Notes under the pieces: model-generated
The model's database searches: none
The model's input: only the letters and a program-made list of their open reading frames with translations
What the model was told of the DNA's origin: nothing
Made by a program: the position numbers and the translations under genes
Source: CAYTES01 sp964436935
GTDB lineage: Bacteria > Patescibacteriota > Gracilibacteria > UBA1369 > UBA12473
Assembly: GCA_964436935.1 (NCBI GenBank)
Contig: CAYTES010000015.1
Location: 1 to 26,663, forward strand
Reading direction: 5' to 3'
DNA length: 26,663 bases
Part shown: in pieces, positions 1-7,848 of the stretch
Layout of the letters: each line of letters starts with the position of its first letter
How positions within the stretch are numbered: position 1 is the first letter of the stretch

Positions 1-164
1 TCCCGCTATCCATGGAATAAAACGATAATTGTCAGCCCTTCTGCAGTTGTGTTAAATTATTTCTGATGACTTGGAAGAGGATTATTATTATTATTCTTTT
101 TCGAGAATATTTTTAGGTTACTTTTGAAATTTTACAGGTTTGCTATTTTTATTTAAAAATAATA

Positions 165-193
165 TTGACAATAATGCAAATATTTGTTAATTT
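165..193 (+). promoter_or_regulatory. sigma70-type promoter of the radical SAM operon
   Basis: A perfect -35 TTGACA (165-170), a 17-bp spacer and a -10-like TAATTT (188-193) lie in AT-rich DNA. The predicted start near 200 leaves a leader of about 30 nt before the ATG at 230. No clear Shine-Dalgarno sequence precedes that ATG. The first 164 bases hold only AT-rich DNA with a short TTA-repeat tract near 85-97; I see no gene there. Confidence 0.6.
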
Positions 194-229
194 AATTTCT
201 TTTAAATTTCGGGTTAAAATCACAAAATT

Positions 230-1951
230 ATGGGACAAGTCACACCCTGGCCTATTGAAACCACTCTTCATCCTATGGCACGTCTTGCTCAAACGAGGGA
301 GTCGTTTGGAGAACTTCCCTCTCTCGATCGTGCGCTATTCACTTCACTGCAGATGTTTACCAGTCGTCTTCGTGATTATGCCGATGGTTCTTTAAATGTT
401 TCACCGGATGATGCACTGGATGCATTGGCCAGAAAATGTTTTGAAAATCCACAGTTATTGAGAGATATGATTTTGCAGCATGTTAAGCTTTCTTCCGTTG
501 AATCTTTTGAAGGCCCGAGTACATTTTATGCTTGGATCAATAAGGTTTGTCCTGTGGGGTGTAGTTTTTGTTTTTTTAAGTCTCCCGTTAAAGCTCGGGG
601 TGAAGAACGAAGTGAACTTACTCCCGAAGGTGTTGAACGGATGATTGAATTTATTAATCAGGGTAATTTCGAAAGAATGGTGATCACTGGTGGAGGTGAG
701 CCTATGCTTAAGCGAAAAGAAATTTGTCGATTAGCCGAAGCCGCTTCTTTGAAACGTTTGATTCTAGTCACAAGTTCGTATTTTTCTATGAAGTTACCCA
801 TGGCTCAAAAAGTTTTGCAGGAATTGAGCGATAGTATTAAGCGAAATCCTAATCGTCCCACATTGGTTTTTCGATTGAGTTTGGATGAGTGTCATCTTGA
901 GCAGCTTGGTGTACGAGGAGACGGTGGACTTTCTTATGTAAGAAATCTTATTGAAGCTTTTTCTGCTTATAAAGACGATCCTCAAATGAAGCTTTTGATT
1001 CATACCATTAAGGGGGATCATACCGTTGAACAGTTACTTTCCGAATTGGAAATTGAGCACCGCGAGGATTGCGGAGACTTGGTGGAATCCGCCAGTAAAA
1101 TTACCGGTAGTTTATCACGAATTACATTAAGCAATGGTTTTAAGTTCGATGTTGAATATTCTCAACTTTTTGATTCTTCTACGGATGTAGATCTTAATCA
1201 AACCGAAGGGACGGCTGACTTTAATAATAGAACGTTTGAAGATTTTATTGGAGGACGTGCACGAGGTAATCAGTCGATTGCTTGCAATAATGAAGGTGAA
1301 AAGGGCCTTTATTATTTGCATCTGTATGATGGAACGGTTTTTGTTTGGGGAGCAACCGCTCCCGACATCGAACCTTCTCTTTATGAGCATGCTTACAAGG
1401 ATGTTATTCGGCGAAATGTTGATGATGTACTCACGCGAGGATTTTTAGAAAAGGGCACATTTCATCGAGAAAAAATTGTGGCTGAAGTTGATCCCACTGC
1501 CGTACGTCTTGCACGTGGAATGGGGCTTCGTGATTTTTATGCACGATTGTTGCTCGAAAAAGAAACCACTCGTCTGTATGCTTCGCTTCGCTATATTCAA
1601 ATTTTTATTAAAGAGGGTAGAATTTCTCAGGATCAAATTGATTCTTGGCCAAAGCAACTGGTTGCATTGGTGGCTTTGCCTGCTAAAAAATTGGCTGAAT
1701 TATGCCGAGCCTCTAAGAAGACTATTGTTCAACAATATCTTCAAGATCCGGGTGTTAACATTGATACGTTGATGGATCTTTATCGACGAGTCCGTTTGGG
1801 GCACTTTGATTTTGGGATTGATGTGCTGTTGGAGGAGGTGGGGAATTCCTCTATTGATCTTTCCATACGAGAGGCTTTTATTCAGCATATTCTATCTACA
1901 GAGAATTTATCCGTAGCGATTCATCAACCGGAAGAAGTTTTTGAAGTTTAG
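230..1951 (+). CDS. radical SAM enzyme, family unassigned
   Basis: This 573-aa protein carries the radical SAM cluster motif CxxxCxxC at C107, C111 and C114 (CPVGCSFC), so it should bind a [4Fe-4S] cluster and cleave S-adenosylmethionine. A GGGEP motif at about 154-158 is the usual SAM-contacting strand, and SLDECH near 218 fits the later strands of the partial TIM barrel. About 100 residues precede the cluster. After about 340 there is a C-terminal region containing one ACNN cysteine and YLHLYDGTVFVWG, and a helical tail. I see no clear SPASM or B12-binding domain. The next gene, a P-loop kinase, starts 60 bp downstream on the same strand and is probably co-transcribed. The substrate is unknown. 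A tailoring enzyme for a nucleotide, peptide or cofactor is possible, but the sequence does not choose between these. Confidence 0.88.
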   Translation: MGQVTPWPIETTLHPMARLAQTRESFGELPSLDRALFTSLQMFTSRLRDYADGSLNVSPDDALDALARKCFENPQLLRDMILQHVKLSSVESFEGPSTFYAWINKVCPVGCSFCFFKSPVKARGEERSELTPEGVERMIEFINQGNFERMVITGGGEPMLKRKEICRLAEAASLKRLILVTSSYFSMKLPMAQKVLQELSDSIKRNPNRPTLVFRLSLDECHLEQLGVRGDGGLSYVRNLIEAFSAYKDDPQMKLLIHTIKGDHTVEQLLSELEIEHREDCGDLVESASKITGSLSRITLSNGFKFDVEYSQLFDSSTDVDLNQTEGTADFNNRTFEDFIGGRARGNQSIACNNEGEKGLYYLHLYDGTVFVWGATAPDIEPSLYEHAYKDVIRRNVDDVLTRGFLEKGTFHREKIVAEVDPTAVRLARGMGLRDFYARLLLEKETTRLYASLRYIQIFIKEGRISQDQIDSWPKQLVALVALPAKKLAELCRASKKTIVQQYLQDPGVNIDTLMDLYRRVRLGHFDFGIDVLLEEVGNSSIDLSIREAFIQHILSTENLSVAIHQPEEVFEV

Positions 1952-2011
1952 ATTCCGATTCGTTTTTCGCTTCACTTCTTTTTTTAAAAATTATAATTAA
2001 AAAACTATAGT

Positions 2012-2608
2012 TTGAAAAATCTGGATGTCTATATTATTACTGGAAAAATAGGATCGGGAAAAACAACACTTGCGCGTGAATTAGAACGTCATGCGGGTAT
2101 TCATTTGCTTGATCGAGATTTGATTCGAGAAGAACTGGGCATTACGCATTACGATCCTCGAGATTCTGAGCGCATTGACCATCTTATAGAGGCAAGATTA
2201 GAAGAAAATTTATTACGAGGTGAACCGGTGAGCGTTGGTGCGGCTTCTTTTGTTAAACGGGAACGGAGGGTTGATTTTCTTTCTACTTTAGCAGAACTGG
2301 AGTCACATATAGGTCGAAGAATTCAAGCGGTATTTATTGAGTGTGTCTGTCCTATCGAAGAAGCCAAAAGAAGAATCGCATTACGTTCTCCGAATGGTGC
2401 CGCCACAAACAATCCTGACGATTATGATAAGTTGTCCGTGCATGCTCAACCTATTTGTGCTGAGGAGCTAGTACGATTTCCTCAGGTTTCTTTTTTGAGT
2501 TTTGATACACATTCCTGTACTACCCAACCGATTCAAATACGATCCGCTCACCAAGAGGCGGTACGACAAATTGAAAGCGCCTTATCTGATTTTGTCCGTA
2601 AGATTTAA
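2012..2608 (+). CDS. P-loop (AAA_33-like) small-molecule kinase
   Basis: A 198-aa protein begins with a beta-strand and the Walker A loop GKIGSGKTT (residues 11-19). LLDRDLIREEL follows, the DxD-like acidic motif typical of AAA_33, zeta-toxin-like and nucleotide or sugar kinases. A VFIECVC strand (about 107-113) and an Arg-rich lid EAKRRIALR (about 117-125) complete the nucleoside-kinase fold. The start must be TTG at 2012, because the P-loop begins only a few residues later and no in-frame ATG precedes it. It lies 60 bp after the radical SAM gene with no terminator visible between them. It probably phosphorylates a small molecule; zeta-toxin-like activity cannot be excluded, but no antitoxin gene is adjacent. 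The phosphate acceptor is unknown. Confidence 0.82.
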   Translation: MKNLDVYIITGKIGSGKTTLARELERHAGIHLLDRDLIREELGITHYDPRDSERIDHLIEARLEENLLRGEPVSVGAASFVKRERRVDFLSTLAELESHIGRRIQAVFIECVCPIEEAKRRIALRSPNGAATNNPDDYDKLSVHAQPICAEELVRFPQVSFLSFDTHSCTTQPIQIRSAHQEAVRQIESALSDFVRKI

Positions 2609-2677
2609 TTTGCTCGCTACTTTATTTCCATAAATGGCCGTGGTGAGTTTGAACGGATTTTTGTTGGCGGCGTTCTA

Positions 2678-2706
2678 TTGACATCATTTCCTTTTTTATT
2701 TAAATT
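2678..2706 (+). promoter_or_regulatory. promoter of the 47-aa secreted peptide gene
   Basis: TTGACA (2678-2683), a 17-bp spacer and TAAATT (2701-2706; 4 of 6 consensus bases) predict a start near 2713, about 20 nt before the ATG at 2733. A consensus -35 box at ideal spacing directly before a short signal-peptide ORF supports that ORF as a real gene. Confidence 0.5.
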
Positions 2707-2732
2707 CACAGTCTGTAATTTTATATCGATTT

Positions 2733-2876
2733 ATGAAAAGTTTTATTCTTCATTTTATTTTTGTTTTTAGTCTGTTGTTTTCTTTTATCAATATGGCATT
2801 GGCCAATGTGGCTTGGGACAATCGACTTTCCCTCGGGTCTTTATCGGTTGAGTCCACTTTCGATTTTAAAAAATAA
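2733..2876 (+). CDS. small secreted peptide (47 aa) with Sec signal
   Basis: The ATG-to-TAA frame encodes 47 residues. It opens with one basic residue (MKSF), a hydrophobic core of about 15 residues (ILHFIFVFSLLFSF), and an ALA-N junction near residue 25 that fits signal peptidase I. The predicted mature peptide has only about 22 residues (starting NVAWDNRL, ending FDFKK). A TTGACA promoter sits just upstream. It could be a genuine micro-protein or the preserved 5' end of a longer secreted gene cut off here; the 80 bp after the stop show no obvious continuation. It follows the radical SAM/kinase pair by 124 bp on the same strand. A modification substrate is conceivable, but a Sec-type signal is atypical for radical SAM RiPP precursors. 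Function unknown. Confidence 0.5.
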   Translation: MKSFILHFIFVFSLLFSFINMALANVAWDNRLSLGSLSVESTFDFKK

Positions 2877-2958
2877 AAAGTAGGTTTTTAGCAACTGTTG
2901 ACCTAACGAGGATTGTCATTACATTCCTTTATGTGAACAGCTTATGGGTCAGTGTAGA

Positions 2959-3978
2959 TTAGGGCTGAGTGGGGGGTGGGCCCATCGATGGTTTTTCGTT
3001 ATTTTCCGGTTGAGACAGATTTTCGGAATTGATGTTTCCCTTAAAACATCCAATCGTATAAGGGTACTCTTCGGTAGCATGGTAATGGTACATGTTTTTC
3101 AGAGAGCCTTCCCATTTGATTTCATGAGTGTGTCCGTGGCATTCATCTAGGTCTGCATTGGTTAAAATTTTTCCATTTTCTCCTTTCTTCCCATACAATC
3201 CAAAGCCATCTAAGGCATAGCCTACCAAGGCGGAGTGTTCCGTGTCTCTCGGTGTATCTTCGAGGCAGTTGCTCAAATTATGGTAGTGGTATTGGCCATC
3301 CTTTTGAGGGTGCCCATCGCATTGATCTTGAATTTCGTGCGCCACGGCATCTTTTCCTCCTGCATCCAATCCGTTGAAAATCGCGATTCCATTGAGAGCA
3401 ATAGCCACCATTCCCGAAGCACAACGAGGTGTGGCGGCCAGCGTGGGTTGGACGGGCAAGCTCAGGACAACCTTTTGTTCTTTAATAGAGTTTGGATTCC
3501 TGTCATAGAGATAGGCTTCATCCTGTGTGGAAATAGGGTAGGTTCCGGTATTGTGATTGATGGGTAATCCGTTGCCCTTGATTTCTCGTGTCGTCCCTTT
3601 AGTTTCTAGGGTGAATTGGGCATTAGCCCAGGAGATGTCTCCATCCACCATTATTTTTTTATTCGGATCCCAATATCCCTCGGATTCATTGATCCATTCT
3701 CCAGCTTTGAATGCGCCGCCTCCATTGAGTTGTGTGTCACAGGAGTAAATGAACCCGATTTTAGGTTCATTGGATATTTTTTCATCTCCAAGAGGCAATA
3801 GACCTGGGCCATAACCGTAATCGATCGGGCCTGTGGTTCGTTGATTTGACTCTTCTTGAGGAGTTTGTTCTCTGGCGTTGAGATCCTCTTCTGATGGGAT
3901 TGACGCACTATCTTTACATCCGAAAAGAAACAGGCTCAGAAGGACCAATGCGATTTTGTAGGGATTTTTAGGATTCAT
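2959..3978 (-). CDS. YHYH-domain lipoprotein
   Basis: A 339-aa protein with a lipoprotein signal: basic N-terminus, hydrophobic core and lipobox LFGC with the lipidated cysteine at C21. A low-complexity Ser/Glu/Gln linker follows. The C-terminal half carries the signature of the YHYH family: GQYHYHNLSNC, GYALDGFGLYG, LDECHGHTHE and MYHYHATEEYPYTIGCF. These His- and Cys-rich motifs suggest metal binding, but the family's biochemical role is not established. It should be anchored to the outer face of the cytoplasmic membrane. The tail is Pro-rich. The upstream hypothetical gene, if its frameshift is repaired, ends only 9 bp before this ATG, which would make the two an operon. Confidence 0.85.
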   Translation of the reverse strand: MNPKNPYKIALVLLSLFLFGCKDSASIPSEEDLNAREQTPQEESNQRTTGPIDYGYGPGLLPLGDEKISNEPKIGFIYSCDTQLNGGGAFKAGEWINESEGYWDPNKKIMVDGDISWANAQFTLETKGTTREIKGNGLPINHNTGTYPISTQDEAYLYDRNPNSIKEQKVVLSLPVQPTLAATPRCASGMVAIALNGIAIFNGLDAGGKDAVAHEIQDQCDGHPQKDGQYHYHNLSNCLEDTPRDTEHSALVGYALDGFGLYGKKGENGKILTNADLDECHGHTHEIKWEGSLKNMYHYHATEEYPYTIGCFKGNINSENLSQPENNEKPSMGPPPTQP

Positions 3979-3987
3979 GTTGAGAGA

Positions 3988-4157
3988 TTAGGAGATATGC
4001 TCTTTAGGTAATTTACTATTTTGAATAATGGATTCCAATAGGAAGAATCCTTCATAAACGCAGAGTAAAGGAGCTGTGCCTTTGCAACCCTCAATGCGAG
4101 TCCCGTCCGAAAGAATGCAGTGAAAACCCTGCTTTAGAGTATTTTTGGGGAGGTCAT
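3988..4157 (-). other. displaced C-terminal coding segment of the upstream hypothetical gene
   Basis: Beyond the stop of the hypothetical gene at 4134, another minus-strand frame reads as good protein: YDLPKNTLKQGF, then ILSDGTRIEGCKG, then APLLCVYEGFFLLES, ending KEHIS and TAA at 3988-3990. Adding one base to the A-tract at 4158-4160 (T-tract on the coding strand) would join it to the preceding frame as MSFF-YDLPKN, giving a single protein of 208 aa. The original frame also stays open past its stop for a while, so this is an interpretation rather than proof. Confidence 0.5.
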
Positions 4158-4613
4158 AAAGAAGGACATGAAATCGGGTGCATCGATGGTTTGATCGTTT
4201 CTTATAATGAGAATAAAGGCGTGATTCTTGATGTTGGTGATTAGATCTCTGCTCAAATTCAATATATTATGGTAGGGATTTCTATTCATCCAACTATCTG
4301 TTGAGTTTGGAATATTCCTTAAATCCCATATTTTTATTTGGAGTTGTTGTGGGGATGATTTTTCTTGAGTGGTGTCCCTCCTCGTATTTCCGTGGGCCTG
4401 CCATAGCTCAAAAATATAGTTTGAAAATTGTTCGGGAGTAAGCTGGGTAACGTCGAGATAATCTTTTGAGCGATCCAGTTCAAACGCCTCTAACACTCGC
4501 TGGAGTTGCTTTTCGGAGTCCAACTCAGCCATATACGCTCCACTTTTGCTTATATCGATATGTATTTTTAACCGCTCTAACCCATCTTCCTCGGGAGATA
4601 CATCGCTTTCCAT
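4134..4613 (-). CDS. hypothetical protein, probably frameshifted near its 3' end
   Basis: As read, this is a 159-aa protein with no signal peptide or membrane segment and no family I recognise. The N-terminal part is acidic (MESDVSPEEDGLERLKIHIDI), followed by an amphipathic stretch (EKQLQRVLEAFELDRSKDYLDV) and a beta-rich section (NHAFILIIRNDQTIDAPDF). The end MTSPKIL looks artificial, because a better C-terminus continues in another frame after a short T-tract. The repaired length would be 208 aa. A strong promoter lies upstream (GTGACA, 17 bp, TATAAT). The YHYH lipoprotein gene follows on the same strand. Confidence 0.65.
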   Translation of the reverse strand: MESDVSPEEDGLERLKIHIDISKSGAYMAELDSEKQLQRVLEAFELDRSKDYLDVTQLTPEQFSNYIFELWQAHGNTRRDTTQEKSSPQQLQIKIWDLRNIPNSTDSWMNRNPYHNILNLSRDLITNIKNHAFILIIRNDQTIDAPDFMSFFMTSPKIL

Positions 4614-4667
4614 ATGAATAAATTGATTAGATCGTGAACCGAATGAACACCCGCGTGAATGATTCTA

Positions 4668-4696
4668 ATTATACCATTTTATTTAGAGGTTGTCAC
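4668..4696 (-). promoter_or_regulatory. extended -10 sigma70-type promoter
   Basis: On the minus strand GTGACA (4691-4696), a 17-bp spacer and a perfect TATAAT (4668-4673) preceded by TGG form an extended -10 promoter. The start near 4661 lies about 48 nt before the ATG of the hypothetical gene at 4613, whose operon may include the YHYH lipoprotein. Confidence 0.65.
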
Positions 4697-4719
4697 TCAT
4701 AACGTCATGCGGCACCCTT

Positions 4720-5292
4720 TTATGATTTATTTTTTAGCGTGATGGCCAAGGTGCTTACCCCTTCCACAACCAGTTTTGCATTTTTGAGATACTGCTCCTC
4801 ATTCTTTAAATGTCCTTGTTCATCAAAAGCCGCCCAAATATTGGGGATAAGCACTTGATCTCTCACATCAAACATTCTTAATTCACCCACCACTTGCCTT
4901 AGCTGTTCGACGACGCGTGCTCCTCCGGCTAGACTTCCATAACTGACGAACCCGACCGGTTTGTTGTTCCATTCTTTATAAGGATAATCGAGTGCATTTT
5001 TTAATGCTGAGGGATAGCCATGATTGTACTCTGGAGTGATGATGATATAGCCATTGGCTTCCGCTACTTTATCCAACCAGCGTTGGACGGTTGCGTTGGG
5101 ATGAGGCCCCTCACGCATGCTGGAGGGGGTGCCATCGGCAAAGAGTGGCATGGGAAAATCAAGAAGGTCGACAAGTTCTAAATTCGCTCGATCATACTCC
5201 TTCATGGCGTTCATGAACCACCGTGCCACTCTTTCTCCGGCACGACCCTCTCGGATACTACCTAAAATGACATGAATTTTAATTTTATTCAT
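4720..5292 (-). CDS. NADPH-dependent FMN reductase family protein
   Basis: A 190-aa flavodoxin-fold protein. GSIREGR (11-17), after the first beta-strand, is the FMN phosphate loop of the NAD(P)H:FMN reductase/quinone reductase family. TPEYNHGYP (86-94) and YGSLAGG (118-124) are the other two FMN-contacting loops. Length and motif spacing are normal for the family. These soluble enzymes reduce FMN, quinones, azo compounds or chromate with NAD(P)H, usually as dimers; the physiological substrate here is unknown. The gene seems free-standing: 107 bp separate its stop from the upstream end of the next minus-strand gene, and 76 bp lie between its start and the permease gene. Confidence 0.92.
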   Translation of the reverse strand: MNKIKIHVILGSIREGRAGERVARWFMNAMKEYDRANLELVDLLDFPMPLFADGTPSSMREGPHPNATVQRWLDKVAEANGYIIITPEYNHGYPSALKNALDYPYKEWNNKPVGFVSYGSLAGGARVVEQLRQVVGELRMFDVRDQVLIPNIWAAFDEQGHLKNEEQYLKNAKLVVEGVSTLAITLKNKS

Positions 5293-5368
5293 ACTTTTTG
5301 GGTTAAAGAACTACTTTTTATTATCCTCTTTTGTGGAAAAAGAATAACGTTAGTAAAATGTGTCCCAT

Positions 5369-6412
5369 TTATGACGAGGTTTTTTGTTCTTTACGTAGGG
5401 TGACATAAATTTCCAAGAGCGCAAAAAGCAGACTCAATAGGATGGGGCCCAGTATAAATCCAAGCGCTCCAAACAGTCCCAGTCCTCCCAAAATGGAAAG
5501 CAGGATTAGAAACGGATGAACTTGCATGCCTTTTTCAACCAATTTTGGTCCTAAAACATTGTCGACAAGCCCCACGGCGGTTAGACCCCAAATGAGTAAT
5601 CCGATGGCGGAAATCGTTTCACCGGTGAAAAAGAGGAACAGTACGGAGGGAATGACAACAAGCGAGGTGCCTAGCCCGGGGATGAGTGCGGTTACGGCCG
5701 TGATGCTTCCCCAAAGGATGGCACTTGGTACGCCAAAAATCAAAAGTCCAACTGTGGTGACCGCCCCTTGAACCAACGCCACCGTTAGGTTTCCTTTGAT
5801 GACCGCATTGATCGCCAGAGTCAATTTGTTGAAAATTTGGATGTCATGAATGTCTTGAAGCGGGCTGAGCGAGACAAGGGATTTCTTAAAAGTTTCACCG
5901 TCTTTGAATGCGTAGTACAAGGCCATGAGAAAGATGAGCAAACTGGCGGTGGCGCTGGCGATATTGGACGCCAATGACCCCAAATGTCCAACAATCCAGG
6001 TGAGTCCTTGTTTGGCGTATTGGTTGATGTCAAAGGTAAAGTCGCTCGGGATGGGAATAAATGTTTTTAGGCTGTTCCATGCGTTTTCGAGTCCGCGAGA
6101 GAGGATGCTGGAACCTTCTTCGCTGGTGAGAAAAGTATAGAGGCTACTTGCTTCTTTGACGATTTGTGCGGCGATGAAGGAAAGTGGAACGATCACCACG
6201 GCAAGGACCGCCAGGGTACATAAAAATGCGGATAAGCCTCTTTTTTGATGCGTGAGTTGCAGTACTTTGTATTGCACCGGGGCAAAAACGGTCGCAAAAA
6301 TAATGGCTAAAATGAGGCTGTAGAGGAAGGGTTTGAATACGAAAAAAGTTATTCCAAAAACACCCAGTAAAATGGTGAGGAGGAAGTAAATTTCAGATTT
6401 TTGATGTTTCAT
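5369..6412 (-). CDS. AI-2E family transporter (permease)
   Basis: The protein has about 347 aa from the ATG at 6412 (MKHQKSE). An in-frame ATG at 6457 would add 15 residues, but 6412 falls just before the first membrane helix and suits the family better. It has roughly seven to eight hydrophobic segments: a helical pair at the N-terminus (YFLLTILLGVFGITFFVF), a long soluble loop in the middle, then NLTVALVQGAVTTVGLLIFGV, ALIPGLGTSLVVIPSVLF and a C-terminal pair around FLILLSILGGLGLFG and LGPILLSLLF. The PGLGT and GGLxxFG-type motifs are characteristic of the AI-2E (TqsA/YdiK/PerM) family. Substrates in this family are mostly unproven (signals, ions or Na+/H+ exchange), so the name should not be read as autoinducer transport. 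Confidence 0.9.
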   Translation of the reverse strand: MKHQKSEIYFLLTILLGVFGITFFVFKPFLYSLILAIIFATVFAPVQYKVLQLTHQKRGLSAFLCTLAVLAVVIVPLSFIAAQIVKEASSLYTFLTSEEGSSILSRGLENAWNSLKTFIPIPSDFTFDINQYAKQGLTWIVGHLGSLASNIASATASLLIFLMALYYAFKDGETFKKSLVSLSPLQDIHDIQIFNKLTLAINAVIKGNLTVALVQGAVTTVGLLIFGVPSAILWGSITAVTALIPGLGTSLVVIPSVLFLFFTGETISAIGLLIWGLTAVGLVDNVLGPKLVEKGMQVHPFLILLSILGGLGLFGALGFILGPILLSLLFALLEIYVTLRKEQKTSS

Positions 6413-6492
6413 GTAGCTTATTTTACTCCGAAAAAGAAAAAGCGTAAATCGGTTCACTAAATTGCCTCGTTTTTAATGGAGGTTTATTTCAA

Positions 6493-6553
6493 GTAGGGCG
6501 GGCGGTGACGAGGGGGCGTCACCACCGGGATGGATTTTTGTGGTTTGCCCTAC
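6493..6553. repeat. nested inverted repeat, REP/MITE-like
   Basis: Outer arms GTAGGGC (6493-6499) and GCCCTAC (6547-6553) enclose an inner stem GGTGACG (6504-6510) / CGTCACC (6517-6523) that extends to 10 bp with one mismatch. The right outer arm overlaps the stop codon of the membrane-protein gene ending at 6550. GTAGGGCG occurs again in direct orientation at 7768-7775, upstream of the same gene. The arms resemble the GTAGGGGCG-type palindromes scattered through many bacterial genomes. No T-run follows on the minus strand, so a plain terminator is less likely. Confidence 0.5.
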
Positions 6554-7746
6554 AGTGAGTCGAGTTCTGCGGCGATCGCTCGGATAGCATTTTTGCGGTG
6601 TGTGGTGATTTGGGCGGGAAGCCAAGTTGAGACAATCTCGTTGATGTCCCGGAGATCTTCCGGAGAGACATTTTCCCACGCCTTGACCTCGATCCAGTAG
6701 AAACTGGGTTTTTCGGTCCACTGATCGACGGAGATGGAGATGCTTTCGGGGTTGAAGTAGTAGTGGCGGGTGTAGTCGAGGCGAGCGGTCTGGTCGTTGG
6801 CTTTAGGATCCTCCTTGACGTAGTCTTGGATGAACGCGATGGGCGGTGACTGCTCCTCCGCCAGTGGCATCTTCCATTTGAGCTTTCGAATGACGAAGCA
6901 GCGGAAGTGTCTCTCCGAATTCGTGGACAGCTCCATGGCCATCTCGTAAAGAACTTGGAGACTCCGTCCGCTCGTGTTTGAACTTCGAATCTGGAGGGTC
7001 GGTCTCCAGTTGTTGAACCTGGGCAGTTTGTGGCCGAGCTCTTGCTCGGAGTGGGCTGAGCTTCCTTGTTCCTGCAGGCCGAACTGCGAACTCAGCTTTT
7101 GGAGGAGTGCCTCTGAGGGTGTTTGATCGACCACCAGGTAGAGGAGCTCGGTGTAGATTTTCGGCTGTTGGAATCCGTATTTCCGGACCAACTTCTGCTG
7201 GAATCGCCGGAACTGCAGATCAGTCACCCAGACTTCCAGGGCGGCGGCTGCGCCTACCGCGAGTCCGAAGCAGAGCACTCCGAGAAGGCCTGCGCTGAGA
7301 ACCTCGCGTAGTCCTTGTCCGGTTTTGAGTATTTCGTAGAGTTCCGGTGCCTCCTCTCCCATATTCGGGAAGAAGAGTAGAGTGGAAAGGAACATGAGGC
7401 AAGAGAAGATGCTGTCGTGATACAAGAGGTCGGCTTTCAGCATCCTCCATGCCTTTTCCTCTCGGCATACGTCCAGGAAATTTTTCCAGAGTCCGCCTTC
7501 CCGTTTCCACGCTCCACGGAAGTAGGCGAGGAACAGGAAGGGTTTTTCGAATACAGGAGCTGCGAGTGGGAGTGCCGTCAGCATCAGCCATTTGGGGGCG
7601 TCCGCGCCCCACACCGACCATATCACGAAGTACGTGATGGCGGTGATGGCACCGCTGAAGACAGCGGTCGCCTCATCCCTTAGGAGTTGGCGGAAGAACG
7701 AGACGTAGGGGTTTTCCGTTCCAGTGACAAGTCTGAGTTGTCTCAT
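6550..7746 (-). CDS. four-TM membrane protein with soluble C-terminal domain, function unknown
   Basis: The protein has about 398 aa. I chose the ATG at 7746 because AGGAG stands 9 nt upstream of it; the ATG at 7752, two codons earlier, has a spacing of only 3 nt. Two hydrophobic segments near the N-terminus (AVFSGAITAITYFVIW and WLMLTALPLAAPVF), a third (IFSCLMFLSTLLFF) and a fourth (GLLGVLCFGLAVGAAAAL) precede a cytosolic part of about 220 residues rich in charged and aromatic residues (for example YYFNPESISISVDQW and YWIEVKAWENV). I recognise no family. Base composition is visibly G+C-richer than in neighbouring genes and GTAGGGC repeats flank it, so transfer is plausible. A palindrome overlaps its promoter, suggesting repressor control. 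Confidence 0.75.
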   Translation of the reverse strand: MRQLRLVTGTENPYVSFFRQLLRDEATAVFSGAITAITYFVIWSVWGADAPKWLMLTALPLAAPVFEKPFLFLAYFRGAWKREGGLWKNFLDVCREEKAWRMLKADLLYHDSIFSCLMFLSTLLFFPNMGEEAPELYEILKTGQGLREVLSAGLLGVLCFGLAVGAAAALEVWVTDLQFRRFQQKLVRKYGFQQPKIYTELLYLVVDQTPSEALLQKLSSQFGLQEQGSSAHSEQELGHKLPRFNNWRPTLQIRSSNTSGRSLQVLYEMAMELSTNSERHFRCFVIRKLKWKMPLAEEQSPPIAFIQDYVKEDPKANDQTARLDYTRHYYFNPESISISVDQWTEKPSFYWIEVKAWENVSPEDLRDINEIVSTWLPAQITTHRKNAIRAIAAELDSL

Positions 7747-7848
7747 GAGCATTTGCTCCTTTTCATTGTAGGGCGAACTATCAAAGATCCGGGGTTCGGA
7801 TCAACGATACCTTCGCTGAATGGGGTATATCGATCCAAAGTCATAACC

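Noticed and set aside
230..1951. Viperin-like antiviral enzyme with a CMP-kinase neighbour
   Set aside because: The cluster motif context and length differ from prokaryotic viperins, and the kinase resembles AAA_33 rather than CMP kinase. Only the pairing is reminiscent.
2012..2608. Zeta-type toxin of a toxin-antitoxin system
   Set aside because: The fold is compatible, but no small antitoxin gene lies upstream; the neighbour is a large radical SAM enzyme and the kinase reads as a metabolic partner.
7107..7683. Several open frames opposite the G+C-rich membrane-protein gene
   Set aside because: They are antisense shadows in a G+C-rich gene: Arg/Pro/Gly-rich, with no family pattern, while the minus-strand frame has clear membrane helices.
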